From: Adiantum capillus-veneris
Lineage: Eukaryota > Streptophyta > Polypodiopsida > Polypodiales > Pteridaceae
Reading direction: 5' to 3'
Length of the DNA: 64,000 nucleotides
Assembly: GCA_014529385.2 (NCBI GenBank)
Contig: CM043945.1
Span: 154,224,741-154,288,740 of the forward strand
The notes below the pieces were generated by a model. It worked only from the letters and a program-made list of their open reading frames with translations. It ran no database searches and was not told the origin of the DNA. How positions within the stretch are numbered: position 1 is the stretch's first letter; every line of letters starts with the position of its first letter. Below are positions 11,201-20,364 of the stretch, one piece after another. A program made the position numbers and the translations under genes.

Positions 11201-12212
11201 ATAATACCATCTGTGGAGCGATTTTTTGCATGCCAACTCAAAAGCTCGCTCGTACCCTTCGATCTAAACATGTGTTAGATGCGAGGGATGAGTGGAAAAT
11301 GCCTCAAAACTTTACGTGGAATTCTGTTGCTCTGCATTCCTTCTTTGAACCTAGGCTCCCCGCACGATGGACATGTGCCACAATCGGCATGCTCATTACG
11401 AAAGAGCACACAATCGTTCACGCAAGCATGAATGCGATCATAATCCATCCCTAATGCAGTCACCACTTCGCGGGCTTTTCGTCTATTCTCTGACATGTGA
11501 TTGCCAGCTGGCAGCATCTTTCCTAGCAACCTATCACAAGAAGAAACTACATTAGAAGTTAATTTATGCACTCCACAAGTATCCTTCACAATCTGTATAC
11601 ATACCTCAAAAGTGCGTCGACACTAGCATTGCTCCATCCAAACATCGCCTGAAGGTTAAGGACTTCGAGAGATGCCCTTAAAATGGAGTAAGAGCATCTA
11701 TCATATAGTGCGGTGTGTGCCGAATCGAGTAGCTCACTCCTCGTTCTTTCGGAAGCTTCTTCGCATGCACACTCTGGTTCATGCTTCTCCTCTCGTGCAA
11801 AGAGATCCTCAACCATTCTATGCAAATGGTCGTCTTCTGCATACACGTAAGGAGATGGGATGTGGTCACTCGGATAAGAGGGAGCAGTAGTACTTGGCTG
11901 ATTTGATGTGCTTCCTCCCTCTCTAATGGATTCCTGGCGCATGCGCTCTTCCACCCTCCTTTCCTCTCCTCCACCAACCACACGCCAATGAGGGGTGACG
12001 TCAATAGCCGCTACAATTCGCAGATCATTTGTTTCCATCCGTGCACGCTTGCGAGGATCTTCCCATAGTCCATAATCTTCTACATGGCTCAAGCATATCC
12101 GTCGAAGTCGAGCAATGGCGCATTTGCACCGCACGCATGGGCATGGTAATCGCTCGGCCAACCACCGTGATCTATCCGGTTCAGTGGACGGGCCAAAATC
12201 ATCCCAAGAAAC
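8241..12212 (-). pseudogene. TNP2-type CACTA transposase, multi-exon, with stops (copy A)
   Basis: Element-sense order: a Transpos_assoc-like Cys block LPCPCVRCKC (about 12155), HACVNDC...CGTCPSCG (about 11350-11430), GLASDGVNPFGHRSTSWSTW (about 11060-11120), YLQPLIDELQELW (about 10930), SGHSACPTCG (about 10690), FLPPSHRR (about 10590), PYWDSLKIQHLLDPMHVFKNV (about 10400), a DUF4218 block with SQIHLLLHLIEE and HSRWMFFLERFLKTLK (9590-9830), a DUF4216 block with DEVRYCG, FECRWF and VFYVPCIYQRRLWYVLP (8540-8880), and an acidic tail. Plausible introns separate the blocks, for example donor GGTAAGTATG near 10795 and an acceptor at 12213-12214. Three in-frame stops (11275-11277, 10843-10845, 10462-10464) are shared with copy B, and copy A has an extra frameshift near 8367. 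The first coding exon is not identified. An intact protein would cut and join the CACTA ends in the nucleus. Confidence 0.9.
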
Positions 12213-12440
12213 CTACATTAATAAATTACATACACTAATTAAAATCAAATTACCAAAGAATGTTAATAAAATATCAGAAAAAAGTAAAAATTAAACTTTT
12301 AGGTAAAAATGTCATTTTCAAAGTACTAGGAATACTTTCATTTTATATATATTTTATAAAAAACATAGTACCAATAGATTTTGAGGATCAATACTAATAA
12401 TTTCAGAACGTGGCCATCTGTGTATATGGCCTGAATTTGC

Positions 12441-12490
12441 GCCGCGGTAATAGGTGTGGTAATCAGCGCGGTAATACTCGCGGTAATAGG
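12441..12490. repeat. Internal GCGGTAAT motif cluster (copy A)
   Basis: Three GCGGTAATA-type copies and two weaker ones (GTGGTAAT, AGTGGCAAA) lie within 60 bp. This is the same motif as at the element termini, but here it sits between the divergent transposase and TnpA-like genes. It may be a protein-binding site in a shared promoter. Confidence 0.65.
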
Positions 12491-12518
12491 AGTGGCAAAA
12501 CAATTTTCAATTTTTTTA

Positions 12519-12707
12519 ATAAATAGGGGCACCCGCGTGTCCCGCGAAGTTCAAAGCCCTAAAATTTGAATTTCATCGTCTTCTCCAAAGAAGCCGAGAG
12601 CGCGAACCTCACAACCTTGGGCTCTACCTCCATCTCCACTCTTCTACTCTCCACCATCTCTACTCTTCCACTCTCCTACCCTCTCCCAACAAGCGCTTCA
12701 ATTCCAT
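12519..12707 (+). promoter_or_regulatory. Leader exon and promoter of the TnpA-like gene (copy A)
   Basis: A TATA-like TTAATAAATAGG (about 12518-12529) is followed by a CT-rich, ATG-poor stretch typical of plant 5' leaders. The stretch ends at a strong splice donor CCAT/GTAAGT (12707/12708). The next good acceptor in the same sense is TGCAG at 14841-14845, just before the TnpA-like ATG. If used, it makes a 2.1-kb 5' intron containing the minisatellite. Confidence 0.5.
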
Positions 12708-12738
12708 GTAAGTGTTGTTGTTATGTTTATTGATTTTT

Positions 12739-12832
12739 TCACACGCATACACACACATGCATAGTCACACATGCATACACACATGCATACACTCATACAC
12801 ACGCATGCACACACATGCATACACACACACAC
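12739..12832. repeat. ACACATGCAT-rich microsatellite (copy A)
   Basis: Degenerate CACA/CATGCATA repeats at the start of the proposed intron; the same block is at about 50094-50190. Confidence 0.85.
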
Positions 12833-13182
12833 ACTAATTACACACACTAATTAGTGCATGTGTTCTTTACACACACTAATTAGTGTGTGCATTATTCTAA
12901 TGCACACACTAATTAGTGTAATTAAAGTACACCATAACTTAAATTTGTTAATTAGTGGCTACTTGAAAAATCTAAACATTAATGTACACACTAATTAGTG
13001 CATGTGTTCTTTACACACAATAATTAGTGTGTGCATTATTCTAATGCACACACTAATTAATGTAAGTAAAGACACACCAAAACCTAAATTTGTTAATTAT
13101 TAGTTACTTGCAAAATCTAAACTTGTTAGATTTGTCAAATTTGTTAAATTGATTACTTGCATAACCTAATATGTTAAATTTG

Positions 13183-14490
13183 GGATTGGCCATGCACACA
13201 CTAATTAGTGTGTGATTAGTGTGCACGTTGGCCAATGTGATTGGTCAATGCACACATGCACTAATTAGTGTGTGATTAGTGTGTGCATTGGTCAATGGGA
13301 TTAGCCAATTCACACACTAATTAGTATGTGTTAACACATACTAATTTGTGTGTGATTAGTGTGTGCATTGGCCAATGTGATTGGTCAATGCACACACTAA
13401 TTAGTTTGTGATTAGTGTGTGCATTGGCCAATGTGATTGGTCAATGCACACACTAATTAGTTTGGGATTAGTGTGTGCATTGGTCAATTGGATTGGCCAA
13501 TACACACACTATTTAGTGTGTGATTATTGTGTGCACAAGCCAATAGGATTGGTCAATACACACACTAATTAGTATGTATTAACACACACTAATTTGTGTG
13601 TGATTCGTGTGTGCATTGCCCAATGTGATTGGTCAATGCACACACTAATTAGTTTGGGATTAGTGTGTGCATTGGCCAATGTGATTGGTCAATGCACACA
13701 CTAATTAGTTTGGGATTAGTGTGTGCATTGGTCAATTTGATTGGCCAATACACACACTAATTAGTATATGTTAGCACATACTAATTTGTGTGTGATTAGT
13801 GTGTGCATTGGCCAATGTGATTGGTCAATGCACACACTAATTAGTTTGGGATTAGTGTGTGCATTGACCAATATGATTGGTCAATGCACACACTAATTAG
13901 TTTGGGATTAGTGTGTGCATTGGTCAATTGGATTGGCCAATACACACACTAATTGATATGTGTTAACACACACTAATTTGTGTGTGATTAGTGTGTGCAT
14001 TGGACAATGTGACTGGTCAATGCACACACTAATTAGTTTGGGATTAGTGTGTGCATTGGTCAATTGGATTGGCCAATACACACACTAATTTGTGTGTGAT
14101 TAGTGTGTGCATTGGCCAATGTGATTGGTCAATGCACACACTAATTAGTTTGTGATTAGTGTGTGCATTGACCAATCACATTGGCCAATGCACACACTAA
14201 TTAGTTTGGGATTAGTGTGTGCATTGGTCAATTGGATTGGCCAATACACACACTATTTAGTGTGTGCATTGGCCAATGTGATTCGTCAATGCACACACTA
14301 ATTAGTATGTGTTAACACACACTAATTTGTGTGTGCATTGGTCAATGTGATTGTTCAATGCACACACTAATTAGTTTGGGATTAGTGTGTGAATTGGTCA
14401 ATTGGATTGGCCAATACACACACTATTTAGTGTGTGATTAGTGTGTGCATAAGCCAATTGGATTGGCCAATACACACTAAAACACACACT
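13183..14490. repeat. Palindromic minisatellite, about 57-bp period (copy A)
   Basis: Imperfect units repeat CACACACTAATTAGT, then GATTAGTGTGTG, then CATTGGCCAATG and GATTGGTCAATG. Spacing between successive TAATTAGTTTG words is usually 56-57 bp. Two 12-mers are perfect palindromes, CACTAATTAGTG and CATTGGCCAATG, so every unit can fold. Each unit has several CCAAT/ATTGG boxes and several CACTA/TAGTG pentamers, the terminal word of the host element. Some units are shortened. The array has the same length in copy B (same offset at both ends). Confidence 0.9.
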
Positions 14491-14845
14491 AATTATGTTA
14501 AATTAAACAACAATCAACACAAAAACATAAACATACCTCCAGGATTAAGTCGTAGGTGACGTATTAGGCCCCAATGGCCGTCCAAGTGATCGCGCAATCG
14601 GTCACACTAATCATAAACACAATAATCTCTTATTAGTCAATACACACACTAATATCTTATTAGCACTCAAAGCTTTGCAAGACTCTTTTATAGGTTGTAG
14701 ACACACATTGGATTATTTCCACATTAGGTTCTTTCAACATTGGATACTATAGAGAATCCAATGTTTGAAAAAAATCAATGTGTAAATTTTTAATCTTATA
14801 TTCGAATTTTATACCCTAGTTTAATCTTTGTCGTAATAAATGCAG

Positions 14846-16330
14846 ACCATGTCTTCTTCTTCCACACCACACTTTTGCAGCATTGAGGATTTCATGGCAG
14901 ACATGATGTCATATCCCGACGCTCTCTCTGCCTATCATTCACAGCCTTCGCCTCAACAGTCATCATCAGGGTTCCGCTGGTTTCGGGACACTCTTGATGG
15001 GTCCGCTGCCGTACCTATGATCGATCCAGATGTGGAGAGGGCATTGCGTCTTCGGGCTGAGTGGTTAGGTTCGCAGCAGACCCTTACGCAACGCTATTCA
15101 CCGGCGCAGGTAGCAGCTTTTGGATTATCAGAGGTCTCTACTCCGACTGGTGGCACTCCATACCTGTAGAGTTTTCCAGCTACTGCTCCAGGTTCAACTT
15201 TTCCTTCACAGGATCCAACGCCCCAGGGTCCGACGCCGTTGGGTGCGACACCACAGGGTCCGACGCCACGGGCGTCCACCTATCCATCACTTATCCCACC
15301 TTCTGTCCCAGACTCACGTCGGCGCTCTTCTGGCAGTCAGCGTCAGGGCAGCTCGTGCGCTAGCGCCGGTCGATCTCGACGAGGGAGCGGAGCTCGTTGT
15401 TGTTTTGGGGGGGGGGGGGTACTACAGATTCTCCTCCACAGTCGCCGCTCCCTGCTCCAGCAGAAGATGAGGACAATGACATGCCTTCACCAGATGCTCG
15501 CGGGTTACACTACCAGGTTCATAGAGAAGGTATGGTGGATCTCGGGACAGCGCAGGGCAGGAGATTCCGCACACACGTCAACCAGTTAATCCACTCCACA
15601 TATATCAATTGTTTTCTCAAATTTGATCAGCAAGATCCCTACAACCTCACATATATAGAGACAATCATGCACATGCGTTTCCCCAACCTGAGGGGCAACA
15701 ATTCTCAAGGCAATGGTTGCAAGAGCATGTCAAAACATTTATGAAGAACAAAAAATCTAGTGTGAGGAGAGCTGCAAAGAAGACAATGGAGTCTCCAGAG
15801 CATAGCTATCGGACAGGAAATGTCCATGATGTGGAGTGGGAGACCGCTATGGGCGAGAAAGAGGACGAAAGGGCAACGGGTGCGAGGATGTATACGCGTC
15901 AAGTTGAGGCCAGATCCCATCAGACTCCTACGCATTATGGTTCGGGAGGAAAAACGGCTTGGAAAGACAAATATGTAAGTAAAAATATTAGTTTTATTGT
16001 AAAAAATCTAATGTTTTTCAATTAATTAATTGGTTGCTATTTTTTGTCAGTATAACATTACCATGAGTCGCCCGACCAGAGATGTGCAGAGATATAGAGA
16101 GAACCATACCGAATATCAAACTTGGTGTTGGTTGTTTGAAAATCAAATGATCTCTCGAGAGGAATTCGAAAATGCGTGCAAAAGTCTGCAACATGTAAGT
16201 TTAATCTTATTTAAATAATCAAATTGTTGATTTTATATCAAATATTAAATAACAAAGTGTTAATTGTTTCTTTTTTATGGTTTTGCAGAGTCAAGGAGTT
16301 CCACGCGAAATGCCGCCAACTCCCCCATGA
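14846..16330 (+). pseudogene. TnpA-like second gene of the CACTA element, three exons (copy A)
   Basis: ATG at 14849 lies four bases into an exon that follows a good acceptor. The product starts MSSSSTPHFCSIEDFMADMM, then has a Pro/Thr/Gly/Ser-rich linker, and then a charged domain (LGTAQGRRFRTHVNQLIHS, YIETIMHMRFPN, LQEHVKTFMKNKK, TGNVHDVEWETAMGE). Consensus donors and acceptors define introns 15975-16050 and 16195-16288; the last exon ends ...REMPPTPP-TGA at 16328-16330. An in-frame TAG (15167-15169, shared by both copies) and a run of 13 G at 15407 break the frame. The position, divergent from the TNP2 gene, matches that of TnpA or TNP1 accessory proteins that bind subterminal repeats. Sequence similarity to them is not obvious to me. 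Confidence 0.6.
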
Positions 16331-16587
16331 GCATCCTTTATTTTGTATGCGCGGGCCCCGTTTGCCCTATCCCACATGACCATAATCTATTTTGTACACG
16401 CGGGCTTTTTTTGCCCTTTATGTAAATGCAATACCTATCATTTTTTGGCTCAATACCTCCCCCAATTGTAATTTCACTTATGTAAATGAAATTATCAATA
16501 TTTTTTTGGTTCAATGTATTGTCCAATTGTGATATTTTGTTGTAATTAATAATAATTTTGTAAAATAACTAAAATAAATAAAAAAAT

Positions 16588-16635
16588 AGATGACCTTTTG
16601 GATGGTCCTGCAAAGGACAATCCAAACGGTCATCT
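16588..16635. repeat. Hairpin at the inner edge of the right terminus (copy A)
   Basis: Two 22-bp arms beginning AGATGACC and ending GGTCATCT pair with two mismatches around a GCAA loop. A T-run follows. It lies just inside the right TTACCGC zone and recurs at 53926-53973. Confidence 0.8.
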
Positions 16636-16649
16636 GTTTTTTTATAATA

Positions 16650-16877
16650 AATCCTACCGCGATAACACGCACGCAGTAATGTTTGCGGGTATGTTTGTAG
16701 CAAAAAACGCGGTAATAGGGGTGGAAATATATCCGCAAACGTTACCGCGGATGTTACCGCTAGACCACTACCGCAAAATTTTCCGTAATGTTTTCTGCGT
16801 ATGGGAATTTTTATATTTCAAGTTTGTTTGTTTTTTTGCGGTAATGTGAGCGATAATACCGCGCATATGTTATAGTG
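16650..16877. repeat. Right subterminal TTACCGC repeats and CACTA end (copy A)
   Basis: Copies of TTACCGC or GCGGTAA (with near matches) are scattered from 16655 to 16862, followed by the terminal TAGTG. Beyond the first six bases the outer right end does not pair well with the left end, so the true inverted repeat is short. Confidence 0.75.
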
Positions 16878-17377
16878 AGTGCTCTGGATGCATCCGGAGT
16901 ACGCCGTAAGGCGTGAATTCCATGCTACTTGCTGAGAAAGATATTCACTACTTTCTTATTGTGATCTCGGTCTTCTCCCTTAAAAGTTGGTGGTTTGGAG
17001 TTTTTCAACAACTCATCCACCTCTTTTGGAGTGAGAGTGTGCGAAGAATTTGGAGACGGACCTTGTCCATGATCTGAAGGGCCTTGCCCCTGAGTTGCAG
17101 TGTGCTCATGCATGTGTGTGTCAACAGGGCCCTTGGCCTGCTGCTGCATAAATTCTATCACTAACATAGATAATGTAGTGACATTTTCATTTAAAGATGC
17201 AAATTTTTCTTCTATTACTGATATGCGTGTTTAAAGTGCACAAAATTCTTGAATATCGAGCAATTCATAAGCGTCATCACCTCCCGTAGCGTAGCGGGCA
17301 CCCTTCGTGAGAGCATCCGACCGCGAGCCATCATGGACAGGATCAGGCGTTATACGATGCTCAAAATCAAAAGTCAT
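16878..17377 (-). pseudogene. Gypsy G1 gag N-terminal segment (copy A)
   Basis: From an ATG at 17377-17375 the minus strand codes MTFDFEHRITPDPVHDG, GARYATGGDDAYELLDIQEF, then (after a TAA) RISVIEEKFASLNENV and KPPTFKGEDRDHNKKV. A TAG follows near 16925, and gag-like sequence continues to the CACTA insertion at 16877/16878. PPTFKG is the usual entry to a plant gypsy capsid domain, and the rest of that domain resumes at 7825. Copy B has an 89-bp deletion in this part. Confidence 0.82.
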
Positions 17378-17632
17378 ATTGATATCTCAATCTATGGCAA
17401 CACCGTGCAGTGTAAAAAACAGAAAGAAGAATACCCTGATTCGAAAAACAATCCCGTAGTCGTAGGTTTCACCGCAATTAATAATTAGTTATGCTAATAC
17501 GTTGATCGTCAAAGCTTTAAGCAACCTGTAAATCCGTCACTTCCATTACACCGCAGATTTAGCAGTAAAGAACTATCTTCCACTTGGCGCATACTTAATT
17601 ATTTGAATTGTATTATTGTCATGTGATTAGAG

Positions 17633-17636
<4 letters not shown>
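17378..17636. other. G1 leader remnant, no gene seen (copy A)
   Basis: The bases upstream of G1 gag hold neither a primer site nor an LTR like that of G2, so the 5' end of G1 has been lost. No gene is recognisable before the microsatellites start. Confidence 0.5.

Positions 17637-17706
<70 letters not shown>
17637..17706. repeat. CT microsatellite (copy A)
   Basis: About 70 bp of nearly pure CT repeats; the copy B array (54881-54915) is about half as long. Confidence 0.97.
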
Positions 17707-17710
<4 letters not shown>

Positions 17711-17848
17711 ATGAATCAAGTGTTTCAGCATTCTTACACTCTACCAATATCAATGCAAAATGTTTTCTGTGAAGAATTCCATGTTCCAAAACACTGATAG
17801 GGTGGTTGCTCTTTACAACACTAGAACTTTATGTCATCTAGAAGTTTG

Positions 17849-17852
<4 letters not shown>

Positions 17853-17904
<52 letters not shown>
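17853..17904. repeat. Compound CT/CA microsatellite (copy A)
   Basis: A CT run changes directly into a CA run of about 20 bp. The equivalent array in copy B is at 55061-55112. Confidence 0.97.
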
Positions 17905-17905
<1 letters not shown>

Positions 17906-17990
17906 ATTTTAAGGCTCAACGCTTTTGTGTGAAGTAATTATTATTACTTTACAAGAAGAAAAATAATCTTCGTTTCAATCTAGAGGCTTG

Positions 17991-18248
17991 TTAGCTTAAG
18001 CGGCACTTCTTTTGGCAATTATCTTGGCATTTACGCATAGACGATCTTAAATATCCAGGAATCTTGCTAGCGTGGGTCTCCATGTTGTGAAAAGAACTAT
18101 CTATTACATGGCACTTACGGCCATCAGGTTGAGTGCAGGAGTCGAGAGTAAAAATTAAGTGCTGCTCTCCAGTTGGTTTTTTGTACGTGAAACCTTCTTC
18201 CGTCATCTTCCCCCGGAATTTTTGCATGGCACGAGCCATTCTCACTTC
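17991..18248 (-). CDS. Unrecognised cysteine-rich terminal exon (copy A)
   Basis: An open minus-strand frame runs to a TAA-type stop at 17991-17993 and follows a plausible acceptor TTAAG (intron ends at 18249). The exon codes EVRMARAMQKFRGKMTEEG, YKKPTGEQHLIFTLDSCTQP and a C-terminus with KCQDNCQKKCRLS, that is six cysteines overall, four of them in the last 20 residues. The composition looks like a real protein rather than random frame, but I do not recognise the family. No upstream exon is found; GA arrays fill the next 600 bp. Copy B has one extra C in a C-run, which shifts the frame near its start. It may be a gene fragment. Confidence 0.4.
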   Translation of the reverse strand, partial: EVRMARAMQKFRGKMTEEGFTYKKPTGEQHLIFTLDSCTQPDGRKCHVIDSSFHNMETHASKIPGYLRSSMRKCQDNCQKKCRLS

Positions 18249-18317
18249 CTTAATAAGCATATCATACAATCAATCAAAGTGAAATTAGAGACATTGGCAT
18301 AATATCAGACTAGAATT

Positions 18318-18362
<45 letters not shown>

Positions 18363-18436
18363 GAGAGAGAGAGAGAGAGAGAGAGAGCGCTTGAGAGGTA
18401 AACCTTGCTTTCTTTGGAAGCAACTTGAACCGAGCT

Positions 18437-18480
<44 letters not shown>
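18318..18480. repeat. Two GA arrays with a duplicated spacer (copy A)
   Basis: GA runs at about 18321-18387 and 18440-18477 are each followed by a related non-repeat segment (GCGCTTGAG, then AACCTTG and TCTTTGGA). The array plus spacer therefore looks tandemly duplicated. Most of this block is missing from copy B. Confidence 0.85.
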
Positions 18481-18776
18481 TTGAGGGCAAACCTTGGTGT
18501 CTTTGGACGTAGCTTCCCGTGCAGGCGTTGATTAGGAAGAGGGGAAGGGAGGGGTTTTACGAAAATGGTTAGGGCCTGATAGTCTCTCTCCCTTAATGCG
18601 CACATGTAGCTAAACATATCTCTAAACGAACATGTGCTTGCGCACATGGAGCAACCCCAACAACAATATGACGTCGGCGTCTCACGTTGAATTCCTGCAG
18701 CCATTCTATTAAAAACTACTTTTGCTTTGTTGCTTTGACAAAATCTCTCTCTGGCCTTGCACATGCAGTACCCGAA

Positions 18777-18820
<44 letters not shown>

Positions 18821-19194
18821 CTTGCAGCCACTTGTAAATCATTGAAGGCTGGGATTCGCGAACTCACAGTCGTTTGTTGCGCAGGTCGACAATGAAGGAG
18901 GAGTGCAAATGTTATCTTTTTCTTTTACAAATTATCTGCAAGCGTCGTGAGTCCTCGCAGTATACGGCGACAAATTCTGGTACTGAGTCTGAGCGGGTAG
19001 TGTTCAATACCGACGTGGCACTTTTGCAAAGACAGCTGTCGGACAGCTGCAGCCTAAGGCTTGGTCCGAGTTTAGGGGCACAACTAGGTTATGAACGATG
19101 TAGTCAAGGTGAAGAGCAGAAAGACGTGCGGAGGACATGCAAGACATTTCTCTTTATATTCAAGTTGCATGAACTTTGACCGTAGGGCCTTGCA
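18481..19194. other. Intergenic stretch with CT array, no gene assigned (copy A)
   Basis: It contains a CT array (18779-18816) and a 97-codon plus-strand frame starting MKEECKCYLFLLQ (18892-19179). That frame diverges at its C-terminus in copy B and matches nothing I know. I do not call a gene. Confidence 0.4.
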
Positions 19195-20089
19195 GGTGGT
19201 GTTGGGATCGACGCACCTCGTGAGAGGGAGCTTTTTCGTCGTGCGCCGGCGTGTCCCTCCTTGCCCCTAGCGCCCCCACATGGCTGTCCTCATGCTGCCC
19301 GGCGGTCCACGTTCCCATTTCTAACCTAAACTCCCGCTAACCTAACTTCCCTCCGTGGACGGCACTTGAGGGGACCGAGGCCCCGTTTGGTGAATTGCCC
19401 CTCTCCGCGGCCACGCTTCCCGCGGGCCAAAAATGACGACTCGTGGACCCGTCGCTCCCGTAGACAAAACACGACTCCGGGAGCCCCCGAAAGACTTTAT
19501 GCAAGTGAGAGCCCCGCTTGGCCGTGGCCGGGTCCCCGGGGGTCCCGTGGTCCAAAACGGGCCCGGACGCACCCGCGGGGCCGTTTCGGCATTTTGATCA
19601 GTTTTGGAACCGCGGCTCCTTGACGGGACCGACGGTGATTACTTGAGAGGGATTTCTACCTCAAGGCCATGGGGCTTGGATGGTATGCCTGAGCGCCCCG
19701 AATTAAAGGACTTATATGGGAGTAGTACTCCACTCTTGGTGAACCGTGCGCATCCTGCCGGGTAGCTAAGAGGGGGCCGGTTGTTCAACCGGAGCCGGGG
19801 TGGCAGTCCTCACGTCCATAAAACCATCTACCCTTTCTAGGTTGGAGTTAGGTCAACCCAGTCTTCAGAGGCGCGGAGGGGCCTCCGTCCCTTTTGTAAT
19901 GAACTTTTTGAATCAATACAAAGCGCCCGTCACGGGATTGTTTCTACAATCTTGTCTCGCGCGTCCCTTTGAAATACTTGCTCAACTTGTTGTGAAGACG
20001 GCTAACTTGTGTTCAGGTGAAGGATCGGCGAACGCGCGCGGCCCCTAAGTCCCATTTACGGCCGCTCTCCAGGGTCCCGTAACAGGTGG
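19195..20089. mobile_element. Solo LTR with GGTGG target duplication (copy A)
   Basis: The 885-bp LTR is 19200-20084, beginning TGTTGGGATC and ending CCCGTAACA. It is flanked on both sides by GGTGG (19195-19199 and 20085-20089), a perfect 5-bp duplication. The sequence is much richer in GC than its surroundings, has no coding frame and contains a TTATATGGG word and an AATAC-rich 3' part. No primer site or internal region remains, as expected after LTR-LTR recombination. The element family (gypsy or copia) cannot be told from this alone. Confidence 0.9.
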
Positions 20090-20242
20090 TGGAGGATTGT
20101 TATTTATAGAGTCGAACTCGAAACACATATACTTTTTTTTCTTTTGCTTCTATGTAACATCTATAGAATATAGCACAACATATGCAAATTGACATTTAAC
20201 ATCGCCGGATGTTGAGAAGGATGGATACAGCCTTGTGCATGT

Positions 20243-20268
20243 GAGAGAGAGAGAGAGAGAGAGAGAGA
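20243..20268. repeat. GA microsatellite (copy A)
   Basis: A short, nearly pure GA array just right of the solo LTR; otherwise 20090-20364 holds no recognisable feature. Confidence 0.9.
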
Positions 20269-20364
20269 TGTCTTTTCATTTCTTAACACTTAATATGTTT
20301 TGCAAGACTTTTTATTTTTCTGAGATTGGGGAGACCTAATTACTACTAATACACCACATGTTAA

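Larger units (their letters stand above)
7826..16877. mobile_element. CACTA (En/Spm) DNA transposon inserted in G1 gag (copy A)
   Basis: Left end CACTA (7826-7830) and right end TAGTG (16873-16877) enclose 9052 bp. Both subterminal zones carry many TTACCGC/GCGGTAA motifs in mixed orientation, a hallmark of CACTA elements. Inside are two divergent genes: a TNP2-type transposase on the minus strand and a small proline/serine-rich TnpA-like gene on the plus strand, separated by a leader exon and a minisatellite. The flanks are the two halves of G1 gag, and dropping 3 bp of flank restores the gag frame. The flanking triplets AGA and AGT match at only two of three bases. The genes carry stops, so the copy is probably non-autonomous. 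Confidence 0.88.

Noticed and set aside
13183-14490. A CRISPR-like array
   Set aside because: Units are contiguous, imperfect and palindromic, with no unique spacers, and the context is a plant transposon.
18305-18842. Long Ser-Leu or Arg-Glu frames across GA/CT arrays
   Set aside because: They are translations of dinucleotide repeats and are not kept in copy B.
19337-19623. Overlapping frames in the solo LTR
   Set aside because: High GC lowers stop frequency, and the frames differ between copies because of indels.
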